Shown here piece by piece: positions 33,814 through 42,960 of a DNA stretch of 64,000 nucleotides (position 1 is the first letter of the stretch; each line of letters starts with the position of its first letter). The notes under the pieces are model-generated. The model did not search any database. It saw only the letters and a list, made by a program, of their open reading frames with translations, and was not told where the DNA came from. The translations under genes were made by a program, and so were the position numbers. The stretch is from Maribacter stanieri (GTDB lineage Bacteria; Bacteroidota; Bacteroidia; Flavobacteriales; Flavobacteriaceae), in assembly GCF_900112245.1 (NCBI RefSeq), contig NZ_FOYX01000002.1, forward strand, positions 124,001 through 188,000. The letters are read 5' to 3'.

Positions 33814-34680
33814 ATGCAACTAAAGCCTGCTGAGCTTATCATAAATGAAGATGGCAGTATTTACCATCTAAATTTATTACCAGAAGATATTGCAACAACT
33901 ATTATAACCGTAGGAGATCCAGATAGGGTTCATCAGGTATCTCGTCATTTTGATACTATAGAGGTTAGAAAAGGTAAACGAGAATTTCATACACATACCG
34001 GTCGTTTAAACGGAAAGAGAATCTCTGTGATTTCTACCGGAATTGGCACGGACAATATAGACATTGTATTAAATGAACTTGACGCCTTAGTCAATATAGA
34101 TTTTGATACTAGAGCGTTAAAAGAAAAACATACTTCGCTCAATATTATAAGAATTGGTACAAGTGGCGCCATTCAACCAGATATACCTATAGATTCTTTT
34201 CTTATAAGCAAATACTCCATTGGGTTTGACGGACTGTTACACTTCTACGAACATGATGAGATTAACCATTCTAAGATTGAAGATGAATTTATAGCTCATA
34301 CCGGCTGGAGTTCTGAAAAAGCTAGACCTTATGTACTTTCCTATTCAGAAAAACTAGGTGCATTGTTTAGTGACAATCGTATACGATTAGGCTTTACAGC
34401 AACAAACACGGGATTTTACGGACCACAACAGCGCCAGTTGAGAATAAAACCAAGTCAAATGGAATTAATGGAAAAATTATCTTCATTTAATTATAATGAC
34501 ATACAATTAACCAATCTTGAAATGGAAACCTCGGGTATTTACGCACTTGCCCAGATGTTAGGACACCAAGCAGTATCACTTAATTGTATTTTGGCAAACA
34601 GATCTACGGGTGAATTTTCCACTACCCCTACAGAATCTGTTGATAAGCTAATTGAATTTTGCTTGAAAAGGTTGGCTTAA
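33814..34680 (+). CDS. Nucleoside phosphorylase (uridine phosphorylase-like)
   Basis: A 288-aa enzyme of the PNP/UDP family that splits nucleosides with phosphate. Seen are the phosphate-binding strand VGDPDRVHQVSRHFD, the ribose/phosphate region ISTGIGTDNIDIVLNELD, IRIGTSGAIQPDIPIDSF, and the base/ribose-binding NLEMETSGIYALAQMLG in which Glu-Met-Glu contacts the sugar. Nucleobase preference cannot be fixed by eye; uridine-type is the closest resemblance. It is translationally linked to the DUF1835 gene and followed 54 bases later by ppk1. Confidence 0.92.
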   Translation: MQLKPAELIINEDGSIYHLNLLPEDIATTIITVGDPDRVHQVSRHFDTIEVRKGKREFHTHTGRLNGKRISVISTGIGTDNIDIVLNELDALVNIDFDTRALKEKHTSLNIIRIGTSGAIQPDIPIDSFLISKYSIGFDGLLHFYEHDEINHSKIEDEFIAHTGWSSEKARPYVLSYSEKLGALFSDNRIRLGFTATNTGFYGPQQRQLRIKPSQMELMEKLSSFNYNDIQLTNLEMETSGIYALAQMLGHQAVSLNCILANRSTGEFSTTPTESVDKLIEFCLKRLA

Positions 34681-34734
34681 CAAACATTTACAATATTTTA
34701 ATGTTGTACTTCTTATTTTTACTGAAACCTTAAC

Positions 34735-36771
34735 ATGAAAAATGACAACTTGAAGCATAGAGACATTAATTGGCTCTACTTTAATGAACGTGTTTTACTT
34801 GAAGCCAAAAGCAAAGACACTCCTTTATTGGAACGCTTAAAGTTTCTGGCCATATTTTCGTCTAACCTTGATGAGTATTTTAAAGTACGTGTTTCTCAAC
34901 TCCGACAAATAAAACAACTTGATAAAAAACTTCGAAAGAAGTTAATGTTTAAGGCAAATAGCACCTTAAAGCATATTCTTAATATTATCAATGAACAACA
35001 GGTACAGTTCGGAAACGTAATAGCAGCAACGTTAATTGAATTAGAAGAGCATGATATCTATATTCGAAACACCAGTAATTTTACTGATGTACAAAAGAAG
35101 TTTTTAGAACAATTATTTGATGAATCCATCAAAGACGCGTGCGAAGTCCATAAAGAGCATTTAGAATTAACTGATGGTGCACTTTATTTGGCTATTGCCC
35201 ACCCCGATAATGAATATAGCATTGTTGAAATACCTATCAAAAATCAAAATAGATTTATAACCTTACCTGGCAACGGTCATCAATTTTGTTTTATAGATGA
35301 TGTTATAAGGCTAAATATTAAAAAACTAATACCAAACAAGGTCGTTGTTGATTGCTATTCCATAAAACTTTCTAGAGATGCTGAATTATATTTAGATGAC
35401 GACTATTCAGATATAGAACTTGTAGAAAAAATATATAATTCCTTGGATAAACGTCTTTCAGGACAAGCAACACGTCTTCTTTATGATGAATCAATGCCTA
35501 TTTGGCTGGTTGACTCTCTAAAGGTAGATTTCAAATTAGGTGAGGTAGATCTATCCCCCGGCGGAGCATATCATAACTTATCGGATTTTTTCTCTTTTCC
35601 TCTTCCAAAGGGAACTGAACATTTACAATATCAAGAAAAGCAGGCATTACCACATCCAGAGCTATCCTATTCAGAAAATATTTTTGACAGTATAGCTAAA
35701 AAAGACCAATTGGTACATTTTCCGTATCAAGATTTTCAAGTTGTAGAAGAATTTCTTTCTACCGCAGCTACAGACCCTCAAGTCAGCGCCATTAAAATGA
35801 CAATTTATCGAATAGCAAAATCATCGTCTCTTGCAGATGCGATTTTGACTGCATTGGATAATAATAAGAAGGTTACCTTATTTGTTGAGGCACAAGCTAG
35901 ATTTGATGAGGCTAATAATATTAAGTGGGGTCGCATATTTGAAGAAAAAGGTGCCAAGGTAATATTTAGCATACCACAGGTTAAGGTGCATTCTAAAATA
36001 GCCATGGTTTATAGAACTGAAGGTACTTATGAAAAACGATATGCCTATATAGGTACAGGTAATTTTAATGCAAAGACCTCTAAAATCTACTGTGATCACG
36101 GATTATTTACTGCAAACAAGAAAATTACCAAAGATTTAGGACAGGTATTCCAAGTTTTGGAACGCAAGCTAATTGTGCCAAAGCTGAAACGATTAATGGT
36201 TTCGCCATTCACCACTAGAATAACATTTCTAAACCTAATTCAAAACGAAATCAATGCCGCCTTAGAAGGCAAGAAGGCTGCTATAACGGCAAAAATGAAC
36301 AGTCTTGAAGATTCTGACATGATTAAAGCGCTTTACAGGGCTGTGAATGCAGGTGTTGATGTTAGGCTAATTGTTAGAGGATTCTGTTGTTACCTCAAAG
36401 CGAACAATGACCCCAATGCGGGAATGAAAGACAATATTTTCATTACCAGCATCATAGATCGCTATTTGGAACATGGACGAATTTATCTATTTGAAAATGG
36501 TGGAAATGAACTTATGTATATTGGTTCTGCAGATTGGATGACCCGTAATCTCGATCGCCGAATCGAGGTGCTCACCCCAATTTTAGATAAAGATATTTTT
36601 GAAGAGCTGAGACACATATTGAACCTTCAACTTAATGACAATCAAAAAGCGCGCGTATTGGACCTTGAAAACTCCAACCGAAAAGTCATACAAAAAGAAG
36701 GCGATAAGGCTATACGATCGCAATACGCCATTTACGATTACCTTAAAAACAAACTAGATGAAAACCGTTAA
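34735..36771 (+). CDS. ppk1: Polyphosphate kinase 1
   Basis: A 678-aa enzyme that reversibly transfers the ATP gamma-phosphate to polyphosphate. All PPK1 parts are present: an N-terminal helical domain (INWLYFNERVLLEA, FLAIFSSNLDEYFKVRV), head domain, and two phospholipase-D-like catalytic domains with the first His in VKVHSKIAMVYR and the second in DRYLEHGRIYLFENG. Length is normal. Its last 14 bases overlap the next gene, so the two are translationally coupled. Confidence 0.96.
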   Translation: MKNDNLKHRDINWLYFNERVLLEAKSKDTPLLERLKFLAIFSSNLDEYFKVRVSQLRQIKQLDKKLRKKLMFKANSTLKHILNIINEQQVQFGNVIAATLIELEEHDIYIRNTSNFTDVQKKFLEQLFDESIKDACEVHKEHLELTDGALYLAIAHPDNEYSIVEIPIKNQNRFITLPGNGHQFCFIDDVIRLNIKKLIPNKVVVDCYSIKLSRDAELYLDDDYSDIELVEKIYNSLDKRLSGQATRLLYDESMPIWLVDSLKVDFKLGEVDLSPGGAYHNLSDFFSFPLPKGTEHLQYQEKQALPHPELSYSENIFDSIAKKDQLVHFPYQDFQVVEEFLSTAATDPQVSAIKMTIYRIAKSSSLADAILTALDNNKKVTLFVEAQARFDEANNIKWGRIFEEKGAKVIFSIPQVKVHSKIAMVYRTEGTYEKRYAYIGTGNFNAKTSKIYCDHGLFTANKKITKDLGQVFQVLERKLIVPKLKRLMVSPFTTRITFLNLIQNEINAALEGKKAAITAKMNSLEDSDMIKALYRAVNAGVDVRLIVRGFCCYLKANNDPNAGMKDNIFITSIIDRYLEHGRIYLFENGGNELMYIGSADWMTRNLDRRIEVLTPILDKDIFEELRHILNLQLNDNQKARVLDLENSNRKVIQKEGDKAIRSQYAIYDYLKNKLDENR

Positions 36772-37603
36772 GATTATTGGAGTGCCAGAACATTTTAATC
36801 TTCCATGGCATTTAGCTATTGAAGAAGGCGCTTTTGAAGAAAGAGGGATAAACCTAGAATGGACCGATATACCCGAAGGAACCGGTAAAATGAGCGAGCT
36901 CCTTAAAAATAAAGAGACCGACCTAGCAATTATTTTAACTGAAGGCATAGTAAAAAGTATAACCGAAGGGAATGCCGTTAAAATTGTTCAGGAATTTATA
37001 GCCTCTCCTCTACTTTGGGGAATTCATGCCGATGCGAGCAGTTCTTTTACATCTCTAGAGGATTTAAAGGACACTACAGCAGCTATTAGTCGTTTTGGTA
37101 GTGGTAGTCACCTAATGTCGTATGTACAGGCTACAAAAATGGGCTGGGACACCGAAAAACTAAAATTCAATTTAATAAATAATCTAGATGGCGCTGTCGA
37201 AAGTTTGGCATCGGGTACTGCAGATTATTTTATGTGGGAGCGCTTTACAACTAAACCATTGGTAGACAACGGCACTTTTAAACACTTGGGTAATTGTCCA
37301 ACGCCATGGCCTTGTTTTATGATAGTTGGCACCAACGAATTTGTAACGAAAAACAACGGATTGTTAAAGCATATACTAGAAATCATCAATACGTATACCG
37401 TTGAGTTCAAGCAAATACCTAGAATAGATTCTACCTTAGCAAATAGATATCATCAAAAATTAGAAGATATACAAGAATGGCTGCAATTAACAGAATGGAG
37501 TCAGAAACAATTACCAAAAGAAACCCTGGCGAAAGTTCAAACTACGTTGAAAGAATTGAATTTAATAGACTCAATTATACCTGCATCGGATATTTTAAGA
37601 TAA
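36758..37603 (+). CDS. Substrate-binding-like protein without signal peptide
   Basis: A 281-aa type 2 periplasmic-binding-protein fold resembling NMT1/SsuA/ThiY-like proteins (KIIGVPEHFNLPWHLAIEEGAFEERGINLEW, DLAIILTEGIVKSI, SRFGSGSHLMSYV, NLDGAVESLASGTADYFMWERF). It has no signal peptide or lipobox and no ABC permease or ATPase is nearby, so it is cytoplasmic and may be an enzyme or sensor rather than a transport protein. It overlaps ppk1 by 14 bases, which suggests balanced expression with it. Function unknown. Confidence 0.8.
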   Translation: MKTVKIIGVPEHFNLPWHLAIEEGAFEERGINLEWTDIPEGTGKMSELLKNKETDLAIILTEGIVKSITEGNAVKIVQEFIASPLLWGIHADASSSFTSLEDLKDTTAAISRFGSGSHLMSYVQATKMGWDTEKLKFNLINNLDGAVESLASGTADYFMWERFTTKPLVDNGTFKHLGNCPTPWPCFMIVGTNEFVTKNNGLLKHILEIINTYTVEFKQIPRIDSTLANRYHQKLEDIQEWLQLTEWSQKQLPKETLAKVQTTLKELNLIDSIIPASDILR

Positions 37604-37604
37604 A

Positions 37605-38033
37605 TTAAATTGCCGCTAAACTGTAATGCTTTTGAATTAGAGCTTTAAAAGTTTCATCAGAAAGTGGTTTCTGTGCGAAGTCTGCTATATACTTATTAGA
37701 TATAGCACGCTCTTTATCCTCTTTGTTATCACTTATCGTAACAAGAACAATAGTAATTTGACTTTTCAATTTTTTAGGCACAAGTTCTTCATATGCCTTC
37801 ATAAATTGCCATCCGTCCATTACCGGCATTCTAAGGTCTAACATGACCATACATGGCAATTCCAATTGTTCTTGGCCTTTTCCAAGAATAAAATCAATAG
37901 CCTCTTGACCATTTAGAGCCGAATTGATATTTACATCCATATCCAATTTATTAATGAAAATGGAATGTAAAAAGTTACTTGCATCATCATCGTCTACCAA
38001 CAAAATGGTGTTAAGCCTATCTAAGTTATTCAT
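37605..38033 (-). CDS. Stand-alone response regulator receiver
   Basis: A 142-aa single receiver domain: acidic pocket LLVDDDDAS at the N-terminus, phosphoacceptor Asp in MLDLRMPVMDGW, the conserved Thr in VLVTIS, and Lys in FAQKPLS. There is no output domain, so it acts by protein contact (CheY/Rcp1-like). No histidine kinase is encoded near it. It converges on the substrate-binding-like gene with a one-base gap. Confidence 0.94.
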   Translation of the reverse strand: MNNLDRLNTILLVDDDDASNFLHSIFINKLDMDVNINSALNGQEAIDFILGKGQEQLELPCMVMLDLRMPVMDGWQFMKAYEELVPKKLKSQITIVLVTISDNKEDKERAISNKYIADFAQKPLSDETFKALIQKHYSLAAI

Positions 38034-38111
38034 TTGAGCTGTTATTTAAGTTATTTTTCAGATCTTGGGTTGATTCAAGACCTAAATTTAAAGCGTTATT
38101 ATTATCTAAAC

Positions 38112-38777
38112 TTACCACGTGATAATTTTATTGCCTAAATCTTTTAATATTTTGTTGCAGGATGAAAAATGTTGATTATTAAACCAATATCCACGATTGG
38201 CGCTAAGCGGTGATGGATGACCAGATAACAATAGACTGTGCTTCTTTGAATCTATAAGTTTTGCTTTCTTTTTAGCGAAGCCACCCCACAAAATAAATAT
38301 GACATGCTCTATATTCTTTGATAGAATTGAAATTACAGCATCAGTAAAATTTTCCCAACCCTTTTTCTGGTGACTACCAGCTTCATGGGCTCTAACGGTA
38401 AGCGTAGCGTTTAAAAGTAGTACACCTTGTTTTGCCCATCTTTCTAGATTACCACTTTCTGGATATTGCTTTCCTGTATCAGATTCAATTTCTTTAAAAA
38501 TGTTAATTAAGGATGGTGGATGTTTTATACCATCTTTTACTGAAAAACATAGCCCATTAGCTTGATTGGGTCCATGGTAAGGATCCTGACCTATAATAAC
38601 CACTTTGGTGTTCTCAAAAGAGCAATGGTTGAATGCGGCAAAAATATCCGTAGCGTTTGGGTAGCAGGTATTTTCTGCATATTCTTTGTCTACGAAGTTC
38701 ATTAAATCCTTAAAATAAGGTTTGTCAAATTCTTCTTTTAACTGACGCTCCCAACCTTCACTCAAATTGATATCCAT
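38112..38777 (-). CDS. ung: Uracil-DNA glycosylase (family 1)
   Basis: About 221 aa, removing uracil from DNA. Motifs are the water-activating loop GQDPYHGPNQANGLCFSV, the uracil-binding FxN-like region LLLNATLTVRAHEAGSHQKKGWENFTD, and the minor-groove loop SGHPSPLSANRGY with the catalytic His. The ATG at 38777 was preferred over one six codons upstream (38795) because a full -7 box at 38804-38811 would make the longer form almost leaderless. Single gene. Confidence 0.95.
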   Translation of the reverse strand: MDINLSEGWERQLKEEFDKPYFKDLMNFVDKEYAENTCYPNATDIFAAFNHCSFENTKVVIIGQDPYHGPNQANGLCFSVKDGIKHPPSLINIFKEIESDTGKQYPESGNLERWAKQGVLLLNATLTVRAHEAGSHQKKGWENFTDAVISILSKNIEHVIFILWGGFAKKKAKLIDSKKHSLLLSGHPSPLSANRGYWFNNQHFSSCNKILKDLGNKIITW

Positions 38778-38803
38778 AAAATTTGCATTAAACATCTAGA
38801 AAT

Positions 38804-38811
38804 CAAAGTTA
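38804..38811 (-). promoter_or_regulatory. Promoter of ung
   Basis: TAACTTTG on the minus strand matches TAnnTTTG exactly, with a TTG about 20 bases upstream at the -33 spacing. It predicts a transcript start near 38797. Confidence 0.6.
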
Positions 38812-38958
38812 GTATTAACATAAGAACAAGTCAATCCTTTACTAAAACATCATTTCTACAACCATTAAAAGTTTTAGTCGGGGATTATCAATTGTTTTAC
38901 GTTCAATAATTTGATATTCCTAAGGTGTTCGCATTTTCAAAATCTAAATGTCAATGCG

Positions 38959-38966
38959 TACCTTTG
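38959..38966 (+). promoter_or_regulatory. -7 promoter box of mutS2
   Basis: TACCTTTG matches TAnnTTTG exactly, 20 bases before the GTG at 38986. It lies inside the longest open frame, so codons before 38986 are probably untranslated. Confidence 0.6.
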
Positions 38967-38985
38967 CAGCTTATTAAAGCATAAC

Positions 38986-41157
38986 GTGGCTAACATACAT
39001 TCCAAAACATTACAAGACTTAGAATTTCCATCTGTATTAAAACAAGTATCCGCTCGTTGTCATACAGAATTGGGTAAAGCGGTAGCATTAGAAATTGCAC
39101 CCTATATAACTGAAGAAGTAATAAAAATTGAGCTGGGAAAAACAGCTGAATACCTATCCTCATTGATAAGTGAGAATCGCATACCTAACCATGGTTTTGA
39201 TAGTATAAATGGCGATTTAAAGCTTTTAAAAATTGAGAACACCACACTGGAGCTGCAAGGCTTTAAAAGAATTGCCAGTATCTGCACCACGGTTGCAGAG
39301 CATCAGAAGTTTTTTAAAAAATTCAAGGAATACTACCCTCTTTTTTATGACTTTGCTTTAAAACTTGAACCAAATACTGAAATTCCGGTTTTAATAAACA
39401 ATGTAATTGATCGTTTTGGTGAAGTAAAGGATAATGCCTCAGATCAGCTTTTTGGGATTAGAAGGCAAATTAATGTGGTACGTGGAAAAATTAGCCAGAG
39501 CTTTGGCTCTGCTTTAAACACCTACCAATCTTCTGATTATTTGGATGAAATTAGGGAATCTGTGGTAGAAAACAGACGTGTTTTAGCGGTAAAGGCAATG
39601 TACCGCAAAAAGGTAAAGGGTGCCGTAATGGGTACATCAAAGACCGGAAGCATTGTTTACATAGAACCCGAGGCCGCCCTAAAGTATAGTCGAGAGCTTA
39701 ATAATCTAGAGTTTGAAGAGAAAGAAGAAGTACAACGTATACTTAAGCAATTAACTGCTCAAATAAGACCATTTAGAGCTCTTTTAAGAGACTATCAAGA
39801 GTTTCTCTCACAAGTTGACGTAATAGCTGCGAAAGCTAAGTACGCAGAAGATATAGACGCTCTTTTACCTAAAATTAATTCAAACAATAGACTTTTTCTT
39901 AGAGATGCCTATCATCCGCTATTGTTTTTAAACAATAAACGTAAAGGAGAAAAGACATATCCACAAACAATTGAGTTACATGATGAAAACAGGATAATAG
40001 TCATCTCAGGACCCAATGCCGGTGGTAAAAGTATTACCCTAAAGACCATAGGCTTACTTCAAGTAATGCTTCAAAGCGGTATGTTAATTCCTGTACACGA
40101 AAGAAGTGAAGTTTGTTTCTTCAAAAAAATACTAACGGATATCGGAGACAACCAAAGTATTGAAAACCATCTAAGTACATATAGTTACCGCCTTAAGAAC
40201 ATGAACCAGTTCTTAAAACGATGTGACAGCAATACGCTATTCTTAATTGATGAATTTGGTACTGGTAGTGATCCGGAATTGGGTGGAGCGTTAGCAGAAG
40301 CTTTCTTAGAAGTGTTTTATGAGCGTGGATCATATGGAGTTATTACAACACACTACGCAAATTTAAAAGCCCTTGCCAATGAATTGCCTCATGTAACGAA
40401 TGCCAATATGTTATTTGACGGAAAGACTTTAGAACCCACTTTTCAATTAATATTAGGGCAAGCCGGTAGCTCTTTTACTTTTGAAGTTGCACAAAAGAAC
40501 GGAATCCCCTACTCGCTTATAAATAAGGCAAAGAAGAAGATAGAGCGCGGTAAGGTTCGTTTTGACGCCACAATTGCCAAACTGCAGAAAGAGCGCAGTA
40601 AAATGGCAGAAACTGGATCTAGACTTAAAGAAGAGGAAGTAAAGGCAAGGGAAGAGAATGAGCGTTTAGAGAAATTGAATGCCAAGGTAAAATCTAAATT
40701 AGAGAATTATCAAGAGCTTTACGACCATGACCAACGTATGATTCTGTTGGGTAACAAAGTTAATGTAGCAGCGGACAAATATTTTCAAGATAACAAAAAA
40801 CGCCCATTGGTTTCTGAGCTTTTAAGAATTGTAGAAACCGAAAATAGTAAGCGCAAAAAGAAAACAGCAAATGAAGCTAAGGCAGAACGAACTAAAAAAA
40901 TTAAAGTAGCGCAAGAAGTTCAAAAAGAGGTTAAGGTTATTCGAGAGAAAAAGAAGTTTGAAAAGAAAAAGGCAATCTTTAAAGTAAAGAATAAGCCAAA
41001 ACCTATTTTTAAAATTGGCGATAGAGTTCGTATGCTTGATGGCAAAGCTGTAGGAAGTATAGATTCGCTTGAAAAAGGAAAAGCAATTGTCAATTATGGC
41101 ATATTTACTACAAACGTTAGTGTAGACCAATTAGAAATGGTGGAAAAAAAGAAATAA
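38986..41157 (+). CDS. mutS2: MutS2-family ATPase lacking the Smr domain
   Basis: 723 aa from the GTG at 38986; the frame extends 25 codons further upstream but across the promoter box. It has the clamp/lever helices of MutS2, ATPase Walker A GPNAGGKSITLKT, DIGDNQSIENHLSTYSYR, Walker B LFLIDEFGTGSDPELGG and the TTHYANLKAL H-loop. A long basic coiled coil (RSKMAETGSRLKEEEVKAREENERLEKL and on) and a KOW-like end (FKIGDRVRMLDGKAVGSIDSL) follow. The C-terminal Smr nuclease domain of other MutS2 proteins is absent. Probable role: ribosome rescue or recombination control. Confidence 0.92.
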   Translation: MANIHSKTLQDLEFPSVLKQVSARCHTELGKAVALEIAPYITEEVIKIELGKTAEYLSSLISENRIPNHGFDSINGDLKLLKIENTTLELQGFKRIASICTTVAEHQKFFKKFKEYYPLFYDFALKLEPNTEIPVLINNVIDRFGEVKDNASDQLFGIRRQINVVRGKISQSFGSALNTYQSSDYLDEIRESVVENRRVLAVKAMYRKKVKGAVMGTSKTGSIVYIEPEAALKYSRELNNLEFEEKEEVQRILKQLTAQIRPFRALLRDYQEFLSQVDVIAAKAKYAEDIDALLPKINSNNRLFLRDAYHPLLFLNNKRKGEKTYPQTIELHDENRIIVISGPNAGGKSITLKTIGLLQVMLQSGMLIPVHERSEVCFFKKILTDIGDNQSIENHLSTYSYRLKNMNQFLKRCDSNTLFLIDEFGTGSDPELGGALAEAFLEVFYERGSYGVITTHYANLKALANELPHVTNANMLFDGKTLEPTFQLILGQAGSSFTFEVAQKNGIPYSLINKAKKKIERGKVRFDATIAKLQKERSKMAETGSRLKEEEVKAREENERLEKLNAKVKSKLENYQELYDHDQRMILLGNKVNVAADKYFQDNKKRPLVSELLRIVETENSKRKKKTANEAKAERTKKIKVAQEVQKEVKVIREKKKFEKKKAIFKVKNKPKPIFKIGDRVRMLDGKAVGSIDSLEKGKAIVNYGIFTTNVSVDQLEMVEKKK

Positions 41158-41316
41158 CACTGTAATATAGCCGTTTACAATCAATCGTATACGATTTATT
41201 CAACCTTTATACAATAAACACACTATGCTCATCTTACCATTACAGTGAAATTTAGTACTTGATTTATTATAAAAATCTTATGATTTGCCCTGCTAATAAT
41301 TAAATAATTTTACAAA

Positions 41317-41721
41317 GTGGAATTAAATAAAAAAATTATTCTTTTTGATGGGGTTTGCAACTTATGCAACAACACTGTACAATTTGTAATCAAGCGAGAT
41401 GTTAACGACATCTTTCGTTTTACTCCTTTGCAAAGTGATACCGCAAAAAAGCTATTACACGAACGAAATATTGATATTGATGATATTGATTCGATTATAC
41501 TTATTGAACCAAATGTTGCCTATTACACAAAATCTACAGCTGCTTTAGAAATTGGTAAAGAATTGAAAGGGTATGATGGGCTATCTGTTATTTTACTATG
41601 GCTACCAGAGTCTTTTAGAAATATCGTATACGATTATGTTGCCAAGAATAGATATAAATGGTACGGTAAAAAAGAGTCATGCATGATACCTACCCAAGAA
41701 TTAAAGAACAAATTCATTTAA
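41317..41721 (+). CDS. DCC-family thiol-disulfide oxidoreductase-like protein (DUF393)
   Basis: A 134-aa protein with the family signature IILFDGVCNLCNNTVQFVIKRD, in which the DGxCxxC motif gives the DCC family its name. It may act as a thioredoxin-like oxidoreductase; its substrate is unknown. The start is a GTG, as no ATG fits before the motif. Single gene downstream of mutS2, with a 159-base gap holding the palindrome ATCGTATACGAT, which recurs near its 3' end. Confidence 0.88.
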   Translation: MELNKKIILFDGVCNLCNNTVQFVIKRDVNDIFRFTPLQSDTAKKLLHERNIDIDDIDSIILIEPNVAYYTKSTAALEIGKELKGYDGLSVILLWLPESFRNIVYDYVAKNRYKWYGKKESCMIPTQELKNKFI

Positions 41722-41853
41722 TTCCTAAAAATTATAATTGCCACAACTACTTTTAATCTGAATAGATATTCTTTTACCTCTAATCATTTCTTGAACTGAT
41801 ATTCTTAAATCTATCGCTTAACTTCTCAATGTTTGATTAAAACATTGAAAATC

Positions 41854-42960
41854 ATGAGTGAAGTAAAACGGAAGCGATATAAGAAAAAGAGATACTTTGT
41901 ACCTATTACCATCGTAATTTTACTTATAGTAATTCGCCTTTCCCTACCCTTCTTTTTAAAAAATTATGTAAACAAAGTTCTAGCAGATATTCCTGGATAT
42001 TATGGTCAAGTTAAAGATATCGACTTATCAATCATCCGTGGTGCGTACACTATTCACGGTATGTATTTAAATACCGTAAACGCAAATACAGAAATTCCTT
42101 TCTTAGACTTTAAACAAACGGATATCTCTATTGAATGGAATGCGCTATTTCATGGTAGAATAGTTAGTGAGATAGAAATGCTAGAGCCCACAATAATCTA
42201 TGTTTTTGAAGATCAACAACAAGATACTACAGGACAAGCTAATACAGAAGATTGGTCTAAAGCACTTACTAATTTAGTGCCTATTGATATTAACCGTTTA
42301 ACCATTGAGAATGGAAAGTTTGCTTTTTTACAATTACAGGCAGATCCCAATATAGATTTAAATCTATCAAATGTTCAACTCACCGCGTCAAACCTTAGAA
42401 ATGTCATTGAAAAAACAAGGACGTTACCTTCCAATATACAAGCAACAGCCACTTCAATCGGTAACGGTAATGTTGTATTAAAGGGTGATATGAATCTAGT
42501 AAAGGAGATACCCGACATGGATATAACCTTTAGTTTAGAAAATGCCAACGCAAAAGCTCTAAATGATTTCACCAATTACTATGCTGGTATTGATTTTGAC
42601 GAAGGTTCTTTTGATCTTTTTGGCGAGCTTGCTATTGCCGATGGGTATTTAAAGGGTTCGTTTAAGCCCATTCTTAAAAACGCCAAGCTTATTGGTAAAG
42701 AAGATGGGTTTCTAAAAACGCTTTGGGAAGGATTTGTAGGCTTCTTTAAGTTCGTACTAAAAAATCATAAACAAGATACCTTGGCTACTAAAATACCTAT
42801 TGAAGGTGACCTGAATAGTGTAAAAACAAAAGTTTGGCCTACTGTTACGCGAATTTTTAGAAATGCCTGGATCAAAGCTTATAAGGGCGTTATAGATGAT
42901 GATTTAAATTACCAAGATGCAACTGAAGGAGCCGATAAGCTTAAAGAGAAAAGACCATGA
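41854..42960 (+). CDS. AsmA/DUF748-like membrane-anchored protein
   Basis: 368 aa from the ATG at 41854; an upstream TTG seven codons earlier is less likely. A basic N-terminus (KRKRYKKKRYF) precedes one transmembrane helix (VPITIVILLIVIRLSLPFFL). A periplasmic beta-rich region with the pattern IRGAYTIHGMYLNT, WNALFHGRIVSEIEMLEPTI follows, as in DUF748/AsmA-like proteins that span or bridge the envelope and are linked to lipid transport. It overlaps the DUF1206 gene by 4 bases (ATGA), so both are translated together. Confidence 0.82.
   Translation: MSEVKRKRYKKKRYFVPITIVILLIVIRLSLPFFLKNYVNKVLADIPGYYGQVKDIDLSIIRGAYTIHGMYLNTVNANTEIPFLDFKQTDISIEWNALFHGRIVSEIEMLEPTIIYVFEDQQQDTTGQANTEDWSKALTNLVPIDINRLTIENGKFAFLQLQADPNIDLNLSNVQLTASNLRNVIEKTRTLPSNIQATATSIGNGNVVLKGDMNLVKEIPDMDITFSLENANAKALNDFTNYYAGIDFDEGSFDLFGELAIADGYLKGSFKPILKNAKLIGKEDGFLKTLWEGFVGFFKFVLKNHKQDTLATKIPIEGDLNSVKTKVWPTVTRIFRNAWIKAYKGVIDDDLNYQDATEGADKLKEKRP

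Noticed and set aside
41158..41247. Inverted repeat CACTGTAAT / ATTACAGTG
   Set aside because: The 9-base arms are 72 bases apart with no further pairing and no T run, so neither a terminator nor a clear operator is supported.
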